Position numbers and translations under genes: made by a program. From JAJXWB01 sp965246795 (GTDB lineage Bacteria > Pseudomonadota > Alphaproteobacteria > Rhizobiales > Beijerinckiaceae): a stretch of DNA of 64,000 nucleotides. The notes below the pieces were generated by a model, which was given only the letters and a program-made list of their open reading frames with translations, had not been told where the DNA came from and did no database searches. The stretch is from the NCBI GenBank assembly GCA_965246795.1, contig CBDFFN010000009.1, forward strand, positions 29,257 through 93,256. The letters are read 5' to 3'. Shown here in pieces: positions 8,663 through 16,205 of the stretch (within the stretch, counting starts at the first letter, position 1; the number at the start of each line of letters is the position of its first letter).

Positions 8663-9085
8663 ATGTCAGAATCTTTTCCGGTCCTGCGCACCGACGCCGA
8701 ATGGCGTGAGCGCCTGACGCCTGAGCAATACGATGTCATGCGTCGGCACGGCACGGAGCGGGCCGGCTCCTGTGCCCTGCTGCACGAAAAGCGCGCCGGT
8801 TCGTTTGCCTGCGCAGGCTGCGACACGCCGCTGTTTTCGAGCACCCTCAAATTCGAGAGCGGCACCGGCTGGCCGTCGTTCAACGACCCCATTCCCGGCT
8901 CGGTCGAGACCTCTGTCGACCGCGCCTACGGCATGACCCGCACCGAAGTGCATTGCGCCACCTGCGGCAGCCATATGGGCCATGTCTTCGACGACGGCCC
9001 ACCACCGACCTATCAGCGCTATTGCATCAACGGCGTCGCGCTGAATTTCGTGCCGATGCAGGTACGGTCGACGCAGCCGGCGTAG
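8663..9085 (+). CDS. msrB: Peptide-methionine (R)-S-oxide reductase, cytosolic
   Basis: The zinc-binding pairs CAGC and CATC, the GTGWPSFN motif and the catalytic cysteine in RYCINGVALNF identify MsrB. The start at 8663 follows GAGGAG at 8651-8656 and gives a 140-residue protein without a signal peptide; an in-frame ATG at 8615 would add 16 residues. The gene is divergent from the exported MsrB, so the cell has one copy for each compartment from a shared promoter region. No msrA is present in the window. Confidence 0.93.
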   Translation: MSESFPVLRTDAEWRERLTPEQYDVMRRHGTERAGSCALLHEKRAGSFACAGCDTPLFSSTLKFESGTGWPSFNDPIPGSVETSVDRAYGMTRTEVHCATCGSHMGHVFDDGPPPTYQRYCINGVALNFVPMQVRSTQPA

Positions 9086-9127
9086 TCGGGCCGCGGGCCC
9101 TGGCTTGCTTTCTGATGATCGACTTTC

Positions 9128-9150
9128 GCGAGCCGGGCTGGCTCGCGGTC
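9128..9150. repeat. Palindrome, GCGAGCC-GGCTCGCGGTC family (short copy)
   Basis: GCGAGCC (9128-9134) and GGCTCGC (9140-9146) form a perfect seven-base hairpin followed by GGTC, between the convergent msrB and oxidoreductase genes. The same GGCTCGCGGTC end recurs at 37613-37672 and 53814-53875. The position at two converging gene ends suggests a transcription end point. Confidence 0.6.
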
Positions 9151-9154
9151 TAAC

Positions 9155-10168
9155 TTACGCGATCGCGATCGACACTTTTCCGAAATGCGCGCCGCTCGCC
9201 ATATAGGCGAAGGCCTCTTTTGCCCGCGCAAACGGAAACGACTTGTCCATGACAGGCTTCATGCGGTTCTGCGCGACCGCATTCGCCATCGCCTGCAGAT
9301 CCTCCACCGAGCCGACCGTCGTGCCTTGCAGGCGCTGCTGCTGCATCACCATGAGCGGAATGCGGGGCTGCGCTTCGGGCTGACCGGCGAGCACGCCGAT
9401 GAAAGCGATGGTGCCGCCGATTTTCGTCGCACGAATGCTTTCGTTCAGCGTGCCCACGCCGCCAACCTCGACAACGAGATCGACACCGCTCCCCGTCGCC
9501 TCGCGCGCACGCTTTCCCCAGTCCGGCGTGGTCTTATAGTTGAAGGTGATATCGGCGCCCATCTCCTTCAGCCGCGCGATCTTCGCATCGCTCGAAGATG
9601 TCGCGATCACGCGCGCACCGGTCATTTTCGCAAATTGCACCGCGAATAGCGACACGCCTCCAGTGCCCTGCGTCAGTACCGTCTGGCCCGGTTTGATCTG
9701 ACCGAGTTTCACCACCGCGCTCCATGCCGTGAGACCGGCGCAAGGCAGCGCAGCCGCCTCGGCGTCACTAAGGAAATCCGGCGAGCGCACGAGACCGTGC
9801 GCGGCAAAGACGCGGTATTCGCAGAGCACGCCATCGCGCGCGCCGCCGAGAGCCGAATGCAGTTTCTTCTCCGTCGGCTCGCCGCCGGTCCAGTCCTCGA
9901 AGAAGGATCCCGTCACGCGGTCGCCGGCCTTCCAGCGCGTAACGCCCTCGCCCACCGCTTCGACGACACCGGCGCCGTCCGACAACGGGATCAGCGGAAA
10001 CTTCTGCCGCGAGCCGTAGCCGCCTTTCACCGTCAGCAGATCGCGATAATTGAGTGTCGCAGCGGTCAGCTTCACGAGCACCTGGCCGGGGCCGGGCGCG
10101 GGCATCGGCTTCTCGACGAGCGCGAGACCATCGATGCCCTGTGGGCCCTGCAATTCGTAGGCTCTCAT
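9155..10168 (-). CDS. Zinc-independent MDR-family NAD(P)H oxidoreductase (quinone reductase-like)
   Basis: The 337-residue protein is a medium-chain dehydrogenase/reductase: a GroES-like N-terminal domain (LNYRDLLTVKGGYG, IPLSDGAGVVEAVG) and a Rossmann domain with GTGGVSLFAVQFAK near residue 167. The cysteines and histidine of the zinc-containing alcohol dehydrogenases are missing, so a quinone-oxidoreductase or enoyl-reductase type reaction is more likely. The substrate cannot be read from the sequence. The start ATG is near the palindromic repeat at 10236-10333. Confidence 0.85.
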   Translation of the reverse strand: MRAYELQGPQGIDGLALVEKPMPAPGPGQVLVKLTAATLNYRDLLTVKGGYGSRQKFPLIPLSDGAGVVEAVGEGVTRWKAGDRVTGSFFEDWTGGEPTEKKLHSALGGARDGVLCEYRVFAAHGLVRSPDFLSDAEAAALPCAGLTAWSAVVKLGQIKPGQTVLTQGTGGVSLFAVQFAKMTGARVIATSSSDAKIARLKEMGADITFNYKTTPDWGKRAREATGSGVDLVVEVGGVGTLNESIRATKIGGTIAFIGVLAGQPEAQPRIPLMVMQQQRLQGTTVGSVEDLQAMANAVAQNRMKPVMDKSFPFARAKEAFAYMASGAHFGKVSIAIA

Positions 10169-10235
10169 TCTTCCTCCGATGAGAATTCTTTGCGACAGAC
10201 TAGCGCGAGTTGCGATTTCGCTGAACTGGCATTGC

Positions 10236-10333
10236 CGTCATTGCGAGCGCAGCGAAGCAATCCATCCCCGCATCGTGACCAAGGGCCGAGGATGGATTGC
10301 CGCGTCGCGGCTGCGCTGCTCCTCGCAATGACG
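10236..10333. repeat. Long palindromic repeat, GTCATTGCGAGCG family, copy 1
   Basis: CGTCATTGCGAG (10236-10247) is an exact reverse complement of CTCGCAATGACG (10322-10333), and inside it GCAATCCATCC pairs with GGATGGATTGC. A second copy lies at 36427-36525. This is an extragenic palindromic element of the sort abundant in Bradyrhizobium-like genomes. It sits between the divergent oxidoreductase (minus strand) and GST (plus strand) genes. Confidence 0.85.
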
Positions 10334-10375
10334 AGTTCGGTTTAGCCTTCGCCAGTCCTGAAGTAATGTCGTCCG

Positions 10376-11110
10376 ATGATCGACCTCTACACCGCGCCGA
10401 CACCGAACGGGTGGAAGATATCGATCATGCTGGAGGAATGCGGCCTGCCCTACACGCCGCACCTCATCCGCCTCGACAAGGGCGAGCAGTTCGCGCCGGA
10501 ATTTCTGGCGATCAGCCCGAACAATCGCATTCCCGCGATCGTCGATAACGATCCGACCGGCAGCAGCGCGCCGCTGGCGATCTTCGAAAGTGGCGCAATC
10601 CTGCTCTATCTCGCGGACAAAGCGGGACGCTTTCTGCCGACCGATATTGTGGCGCGCATCCGCGTGACGGAATGGCTGATGTGGCAGATGGGTGGCCTCG
10701 GCCCAATGCTCGGACAGAACGGCCACTTCAAGCTTTATGCGCCGGAACCCGTGCCCTATGCACAGGCGCGCTACGAAGCGGAGGCAAAGCGACTCTACGG
10801 CGTGCTCGACCGCCAGCTTGCGACGACCGAAGGTTTTGTCGCCGGCGATTATTCGATCGCCGATATGGCGATCTTTCCCTGGATCATGACGCACAAAGCG
10901 CAGGGCTTTTCGCTCGCCGATTTCCCTGCGATCAGGCGCTGGTATGCGACCGTCCGCGCGCGCGAAAAGGTGCAGGCCGGGCTTGCCGTCGGCCGCGAGT
11001 CCCTGCGCAAAGGACCGATGGACGATGAGACGCGCCGCAATATGTTCGGCGCGCGTGCGGCCGAAGCTCATGCAAAAAACGCGCAGACGGCGGACGGAAC
11101 GCAGCGATGA
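10376..11110 (+). CDS. Glutathione S-transferase (Ure2p/YfcG-like)
   Basis: The N-terminal thioredoxin-like domain begins MIDLYTAPTPNGWKISIMLEE and contains NNRIPAIVD and the glutathione-binding ESGAILLYLA segment; the helical C-terminal domain shows the SIADMAIFPW motif. This pattern is that of the nu-class/YfcG-like GSTs, which use glutathione or glutathione disulfide. At 244 residues the length is normal. The stop overlaps the start of the next gene (ATGA), an isomerase with the same thioredoxin fold, so the two are probably made together. Confidence 0.93.
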   Translation: MIDLYTAPTPNGWKISIMLEECGLPYTPHLIRLDKGEQFAPEFLAISPNNRIPAIVDNDPTGSSAPLAIFESGAILLYLADKAGRFLPTDIVARIRVTEWLMWQMGGLGPMLGQNGHFKLYAPEPVPYAQARYEAEAKRLYGVLDRQLATTEGFVAGDYSIADMAIFPWIMTHKAQGFSLADFPAIRRWYATVRAREKVQAGLAVGRESLRKGPMDDETRRNMFGARAAEAHAKNAQTADGTQR

Positions 11111-11739
11111 CGACAACGCTCGAATGTTTCTTCGACTGCTCTAGCCCCTGGACCTATCTCGCTTTCGAGAACCTGCAGCCGCTGACCACGGAAATCGGCG
11201 TTGCTATCGACTGGCGGCCGATCCTCGTCGGCGGCATTTTCAATACGATCAACCCGACAGTCTATGCGTCGCGACAGGCACCGGTACGGGAAAAGCAGCG
11301 CTATATGCTGAAAGACCTAGGCGACTGGGCGAAGCACAGCGGCATCGACATCAAGTTTCCGCCGAGCGTTTTTCCCGTCAACAGCGTAAAGGCCATGCGC
11401 GCCTGCATCGCGCTTGCGCCGCGAGGGCAGCTCGTGCGCTTCGCGCGCGAGGTATTTCGCATCTACTGGAGCGAAAATTCCGACATCTCGCAGGACGATA
11501 TTCTTCGCGAGGTCTGCCGCCGCGCTGGCGTCGATGCAAGCTTCGTCTTGGACGCGATCACGCAGCCAAGAATCAAGGATGCCCTGAAGGAAAACACCGA
11601 CGAGGTGATGACACGCGGCGGCTTCGGATCGCCGACAATCTTCGTCGACCGAGACGACATGTATTTCGGCAACGATCGCATGCCGTTGATACGCGATGCG
11701 CTTACGCGCTCGCTTGCACGTCGTAGTGGATCGGCTTGA
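11107..11739 (+). CDS. 2-hydroxychromene-2-carboxylate isomerase family (GST-kappa/DsbA fold)
   Basis: The 210-residue protein begins LECFFDCSSPWTYLAFENL, the active-site region of the HCCA isomerase/kappa GST family with an S-P in place of the DsbA CxxC pair, and ends with the GGFGSPTIFVDRDDMYFGNDR cis-proline and substrate region. Such enzymes isomerise aromatic degradation products with glutathione. It is translationally coupled to the upstream GST; the ring-cleavage pathway itself is not in the window. The last 38 bases overlap the end of the convergent DUF1989 gene. Confidence 0.9.
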   Translation: MTTTLECFFDCSSPWTYLAFENLQPLTTEIGVAIDWRPILVGGIFNTINPTVYASRQAPVREKQRYMLKDLGDWAKHSGIDIKFPPSVFPVNSVKAMRACIALAPRGQLVRFAREVFRIYWSENSDISQDDILREVCRRAGVDASFVLDAITQPRIKDALKENTDEVMTRGGFGSPTIFVDRDDMYFGNDRMPLIRDALTRSLARRSGSA

Positions 11740-12289
11740 AAGAGCCATTGTTGCTCTGAAGCGCAGAACACGCAGTCAGACCGACGATTAGGTCCATCTC
11801 GGCCCGAAACACGATCTTGTCGCCGGCGCGGCTCTTGGGCGGCAAGACACGAACTTCACCTGTGACGCCGTCGACGTCCACGTGCATGAAGACATTGAAT
11901 GCAACAGGAATCGCATCGGCCGCTATACCATATGGCGCCAGCGCCGATGCGAGATTGCCAAAACAGCCCGGCACTGGATTAGTGTCCCCATAGGTCTTGC
12001 GAAACATTTCTTTCGAGCATGGTGCGAGCAGAAAGTCGTGACGGCGCACATCGTCATCCTGGATCGTCAGCATTTCGCTGCTGCGGTTTGAGTAGATGAC
12101 ATCGCCTGCGGTCAGAAGAAGCCGGTTGAGATAATCGATCGTGCGACCGGACGAAATCCATTCTCGTGTATCGGCCGCGTTAAATGCGACCAGGTCGGAG
12201 ACCTGTTCACCTTGCGGATCAACGACGGTGAGACGATCGCCCCTGTTCATTCGGAACGCCGTGCCTGATCTCGGAGGAATAACGATCAT
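11702..12289 (-). CDS. DUF1989 (urea carboxylase-associated) protein
   Basis: The body of about 195 residues matches the DUF1989 pattern: IPPRSGTAFRMNRGD at the start, then VDPQGEQVSDLVAFN, STLP-like DFLLAPCSKEMF and AFNVFMHVDVD. Members occur beside urea carboxylase, aminomethyltransferase and YqcI/YcgG genes; the biochemical activity is unproven. The ATG at 12289 is chosen as the first residue of the conserved domain, although no good ribosome binding site precedes it. It overlaps the 3' end of the YqcI/YcgG gene by 71 bases, which implies cotranslation. Confidence 0.82.
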   Translation of the reverse strand: MIVIPPRSGTAFRMNRGDRLTVVDPQGEQVSDLVAFNAADTREWISSGRTIDYLNRLLLTAGDVIYSNRSSEMLTIQDDDVRRHDFLLAPCSKEMFRKTYGDTNPVPGCFGNLASALAPYGIAADAIPVAFNVFMHVDVDGVTGEVRVLPPKSRAGDKIVFRAEMDLIVGLTACSALQSNNGSFKPIHYDVQASA

Positions 12290-12980
12290 CGAGGAATTTC
12301 TCTCGCTCTTCAGGACGGAACGGACATTTCCAATCGTTTGCGACAGCCCGCCCGCTATATTGCTTGGCCTCCGACACTTCGCCATGCATGGCAAGCATCG
12401 GGTTCGAGGAACCGGCGATTGCCACATCGCGGGCGATGATCTTGTCTCGCATCCCCAGATATTTTCCGGCTTCGCGTAATTGCTCGAACTGATCGTGCAG
12501 ATTGAAGACTAGCGCCGGCGTGCGGAAGCGGCGAGCTGGCCGCGACGCGTGTGGGTTTAAACCAACAACGAAGAAAGCCTGTGATCCAAAACTCAGCGAG
12601 AAATGCGGATCGCTCGGATCCTGACTGACGCGCGCGTCGTATGACTGACCATGCGCCGCATCTTTCTCCGAAAGCGACTGGACACGCGACCACAAGGCCG
12701 TCTCGAACTCGTTTTCGGAAAGATCGGTCGGCTGCTCGAAAAGAACGGCAAAGCTTTGAAACAAAGCCGGATCTTTGCTGTAACTTTGCGCCAGCTGGTA
12801 GAGTCCGCTGTAAATCCGCAAGTCATCCCACGATGACAGGAGGTTGCGGCATACGATCGTCTGTAACTTGCCTCGCGCCATCGCAGCCTTTGCGCCGACG
12901 CACGGAAATTCGTTGTTGTCGACGAAACGCATAAAATCTTGCGCCAGCGGCAGCGATTGATCGGTCTTGAACGGAAGCAT
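12219..12980 (-). CDS. YqcI/YcgG family protein (putative heme-dependent guanidine N-hydroxylase)
   Basis: The protein has the family hallmarks: NNEFPCVGAKAA near the N-terminus, DPHFSLSFGSQAFFVVGLNPHASR in the middle and NDWKCPFRP near the C-terminus. Some YqcI/YcgG members are heme-dependent enzymes that N-hydroxylate arginine-type guanidines (for example GntA in guanitoxin biosynthesis), so oxidation of a guanidine or amine is the best guess. The ATG at 12980 gives the normal N-terminus MLPFKTDQSLP. The next gene in the operon is DUF1989, and the Gfo/Idh gene is divergent. Confidence 0.85.
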   Translation of the reverse strand: MLPFKTDQSLPLAQDFMRFVDNNEFPCVGAKAAMARGKLQTIVCRNLLSSWDDLRIYSGLYQLAQSYSKDPALFQSFAVLFEQPTDLSENEFETALWSRVQSLSEKDAAHGQSYDARVSQDPSDPHFSLSFGSQAFFVVGLNPHASRPARRFRTPALVFNLHDQFEQLREAGKYLGMRDKIIARDVAIAGSSNPMLAMHGEVSEAKQYSGRAVANDWKCPFRPEEREKFLDDRYSSEIRHGVPNEQGRSSHRR

Positions 12981-13118
12981 GGGTACTCGCTTTGGGATAG
13001 CCAAACGCGCTTCCCTTCTTCGGGTTGCGAGGCGACCTGGCCGTGTGGTGAACAAAGCGACGCACTTGAAGCTCGAGCGAGATGCACCAGCCTGAGAGCA
13101 TTGAGGATTGGGTGGCAC

Positions 13119-14291
13119 ATGAAAATTCCAGGACAAGCCGCGCCGGAAGAGCGGCCGCCCTTCGTCGCCGCATCCGAGAAACGCACGGCGCCGGAGCCAC
13201 CTCCGCTCGCGCCGGGCGAGCGCGTCGGCGTCGCGGTTGTTGGGCTTGGCCGCCTATCGCTCGAAGCGATCTTACCGGCACTTGCCACCTGCATGCTCGC
13301 GCGGGTCGCGGGCATTATGTCCGGCGACAAGGCGAAAGGCGCGCGCGTCGCGGAACAATACGGCGTGCCCTCGGAAGCGGTCTATGGCTACGACGAGTGG
13401 GATCGACTTGGCGCCAACGACGACATTCAATTCGTTTATATCGTCACGCCGAATGGCATGCATCTCGAACAGGTGCGCGAAGCGGCGCGCGTGAAAAAAC
13501 ACGTGCTGTGCGAGAAGCCGATGGCAAACAATGCCGCCGATGCGCAGGCGATGGTCGATGCGTGCAAGGCTGCTGACGTCACGCTGATGGTCGCCTATCG
13601 CATGCAATACGAGCCGCATGCACAGGAAGTCACGCGTCTCACGCGATCCGAGGCGTTCGGCACGTTGAAATTAATCGAGGCGCATAATGGACAGGTGCAG
13701 GACACGCAGTTGCAATGGCGTCATGACGGTCTGCTCGCAGGTGGCGGCGCGCTGCCCGACATCGGCCTCTACTGCCTGAACTTTTCACGCGCTGTGACCG
13801 GCGAAGAGCCGACGGAAGTGTTCGCCTGGACGTGGAGCACGCCTGGCGATCGGCGCTTCGCCGAGATCGAGGAAAATGTCGCGTGGCAGATGCGCTTTCC
13901 CTCCGGCGTCGTTGCAAAACTTTCGGCGGCCTACGACGCGCACGAAGCGCGCAATGCAAAACTGTATTTTCAGACCGCGAATATCGCGCTCGATCCGGCC
14001 TTTTCCTATAAGGGCATCCGGCTGTCGGTGACACATCGTTCGCCCGAGCGAGAGGATGTCGAAGTGCGGGAAGAGCGCATCATCGCCGAGGTCGATCAGT
14101 TCGCCGCCGAGATCGACCACATGGCGCGTTGTGTGTCGACCGGGCGACGTCCGCGCACGCCGGGCGAGGAAGGCGTACAGGATCATCGCATCATGGACGC
14201 GATCTATCGCTCCGCGCGCGAGGGTGTTGTTGTCACGCTGCCTCGCGTCGATGGGCTCGACGCGTTTCGCGGGCCCGATCTGGAGAGTTGA
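13119..14291 (+). CDS. Gfo/Idh/MocA-family oxidoreductase (glucose-fructose oxidoreductase-like)
   Basis: After a proline-rich leader of 35 residues, a Rossmann domain begins VGVAVVGLGRLSLEAILPAL, followed by the family motif CEKPMANN and the MVAYRMQYEPH segment; the C-terminal half is the alpha/beta sugar-binding domain. Relatives oxidise sugars with NAD(P), so a sugar or inositol dehydrogenase is plausible, but the substrate is unknown. The ATG at 13119 gives 390 residues; the open frame extends further upstream without support. Divergent from the YqcI/YcgG gene. Confidence 0.9.
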   Translation: MKIPGQAAPEERPPFVAASEKRTAPEPPPLAPGERVGVAVVGLGRLSLEAILPALATCMLARVAGIMSGDKAKGARVAEQYGVPSEAVYGYDEWDRLGANDDIQFVYIVTPNGMHLEQVREAARVKKHVLCEKPMANNAADAQAMVDACKAADVTLMVAYRMQYEPHAQEVTRLTRSEAFGTLKLIEAHNGQVQDTQLQWRHDGLLAGGGALPDIGLYCLNFSRAVTGEEPTEVFAWTWSTPGDRRFAEIEENVAWQMRFPSGVVAKLSAAYDAHEARNAKLYFQTANIALDPAFSYKGIRLSVTHRSPEREDVEVREERIIAEVDQFAAEIDHMARCVSTGRRPRTPGEEGVQDHRIMDAIYRSAREGVVVTLPRVDGLDAFRGPDLES

Positions 14292-14293
14292 AC

Positions 14294-14791
14294 GTGGTCC
14301 GGCTCAACGAAATCAGGCCCGGCGAGCGCGCCGTCGATGTTCCACCGGCAACAGACGCTGGGCTGATCTTCATCGGCCGCATCCGCACGCCGTGGACGGA
14401 CCGGCTGCAATGCCCGCGGCAGGGGCGCGTCGATGGGCCGATCTGCCGACTGGAGATCGATCCGCTTTGGGCGGAGGGGCTCGACGGGCTCGCTGGCTAC
14501 GAGAAGGTCGAGGTGCTCTACTGGCTCGACCGCTCGCGGCGCGATCTCGTGAAGCAAAGCCCTAGGAGTGACGGCACGAGCCACGGCGTGTTTTCGCTGC
14601 GCTCGCCGGTGCGGCCCAACCCGATCGGCACATCGCTCGCCGCGCTTGTCGCGATCGAGGGCACGACCGTTCTCGTGCGTGGGCTCGACTGTCTCGACGG
14701 CACGCCACTGCTCGATCTCAAGCCCGAACGTTCGGGCTTCGTACCATTGGCGCCCGCGCAGCCCGGCGATTTCCAGGTCGGCGACGATTGA
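14294..14791 (+). CDS. trmO: tRNA m6t6A37 methyltransferase TrmO (TsaA-like)
   Basis: The 165-residue protein has the TsaA/TrmO core: IGRIRTPWTDRLQCPRQG at the N-terminal side, SHGVFSLRSPVRPNPIGTS in the centre and LDLKPERSGF towards the end. TrmO methylates N6 of t6A37, the modification made with TsaD, whose gene also lies in this window. Start: a GTG at 14294, two bases after the upstream stop. The order suggests cotranscription with the Gfo/Idh gene, though the functions are unrelated. Confidence 0.88.
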   Translation: MVRLNEIRPGERAVDVPPATDAGLIFIGRIRTPWTDRLQCPRQGRVDGPICRLEIDPLWAEGLDGLAGYEKVEVLYWLDRSRRDLVKQSPRSDGTSHGVFSLRSPVRPNPIGTSLAALVAIEGTTVLVRGLDCLDGTPLLDLKPERSGFVPLAPAQPGDFQVGDD

Positions 14792-14927
14792 TGCGCGATG
14801 CGATCCGCCAACACATGACGCACGTCGCGTAGAAGCTCATTCAGTTTCGATTCATCTTCGCCGGACATGCAAAGTTGATGATCGCACTGATGCCGAAGAC
14901 CGGCGACAACAAAAGCGCAGCGCACGC

Positions 14928-16190
14928 GTGATCTCGAACACACTTGCCATCTGGATCATCGCCGGCATCGCGACCGCGGGCGTCATCCTGCGCCCGTTCA
15001 ATTGGCCAGAGGCCATCTGGGCCTGCATCGGCGCGGGTTTGCTCGTCGCACTCGGGCTTCTCACGCCGGAAGCCGCCGGGCGCGGCATCGCCAAGGGCAC
15101 GGACGTCTATCTCTTCCTCATCGGCATGATGGCGCTCTCCGAACTCGCCCGCACGGAGGGTTTGTTCGATTGGTTCGCGACGATCGCGATGGCGCAGGCG
15201 AAGGGCTCGCCGCAGCGTCTTTTTCTGCTGATCTATGGCATCGGCACGCTCGTCACGATTTTCCTGTCCAACGATGCGACAGCGGTCGTACTGACGCCCG
15301 CCGTCTACGCAGCCACGCGCGCGGCGAAGATCGAAAATCCGCTGCCGTATCTGCTGATCTGCGCGTTCATCGCGAATGCGGCGAGTTTCGTGCTGCCGAT
15401 CTCGAATCCTGCGAATCTTGTCGTGTTCGGCGGCGGCCACATGCCACCGCTCTTCACATGGTTGAAGACGTTCGCGCTGCCGTCCATCGCGGCGATCGTC
15501 GTTACCTATGTCGTGCTGTGGGCGACGCAGCGGCGCGTTCTTGCGCGTGAGACACTCGCGACCGATGTCGAGAAGCCAAAGCTTTCGGCCGGCGGCAAAG
15601 CGGCGGGTTTTGGCATTGTCGTCACCGCGATCGTGCTGCTGATCGCATCGGCGCTGGATCGCGATCTTGGCCTGCCGACCTTCGTCACGGGCATCGCGAC
15701 TGCGCTCTTCGTGCTCGTACTGAAGCGGCAGAGCCCGCTCGCGATCTTGGGCGAGATTTCGTGGGGCGTTCTGTTTCTTGTGGCAGGGCTATTCGTGCTC
15801 GTCGAAGCGCTCGATACGACCGGCGTCATCCGGCTCATCGCGAGTGAACTCTCGCGCTATACCGCCGCAATGCCGCGTGAAACGGCGGCTGGTGGTGGCG
15901 TGCTCGTCGCGATCGTCACGAATCTCGTCAACAATCTGCCCGCTGGTCTCGTGGCCGGCAGTGCGGTGCAGTCCGCCGGCGCACCGCATACTGTCGCCAG
16001 CGCAATCCTGATCGGCATCGATCTCGGTCCAAACCTTTCCGTGACGGGTTCTCTCGCGACGATCCTCTGGCTCACGGCGCTGCGACGTGAAGGCCAGTCG
16101 ATCGGTGCATGGCGCTTTCTGAAACTCGGGCTTCTCGTGATGCCGCCGGCGCTTCTTGCGGCGCTCGGCGCGTTGCTCCTCGTGAGTTGA
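14928..16190 (+). CDS. ArsB/NhaD-type ion transporter
   Basis: A 420-residue inner-membrane protein with about eleven hydrophobic segments and the ion-transporter motifs TLVTIFLSNDATAVVL and ADAASFVLPISNPAN-like FIANAASFVLPISNPANL, ending in TNLVNNLPAG and IDLGPNLSVTGSLA. This is the ArsB/NhaD/CitM superfamily pattern (arsenite/antimonite efflux in the best-known members). No arsR or arsC gene is adjacent, so the substrate is uncertain. The GTG at 14928 is the most likely start because upstream frame sequence is not hydrophobic; it lacks a strong ribosome binding site. Confidence 0.82.
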   Translation: MISNTLAIWIIAGIATAGVILRPFNWPEAIWACIGAGLLVALGLLTPEAAGRGIAKGTDVYLFLIGMMALSELARTEGLFDWFATIAMAQAKGSPQRLFLLIYGIGTLVTIFLSNDATAVVLTPAVYAATRAAKIENPLPYLLICAFIANAASFVLPISNPANLVVFGGGHMPPLFTWLKTFALPSIAAIVVTYVVLWATQRRVLARETLATDVEKPKLSAGGKAAGFGIVVTAIVLLIASALDRDLGLPTFVTGIATALFVLVLKRQSPLAILGEISWGVLFLVAGLFVLVEALDTTGVIRLIASELSRYTAAMPRETAAGGGVLVAIVTNLVNNLPAGLVAGSAVQSAGAPHTVASAILIGIDLGPNLSVTGSLATILWLTALRREGQSIGAWRFLKLGLLVMPPALLAALGALLLVS

Positions 16191-16205
16191 ACCGCAGCCC
16201 TCTCT

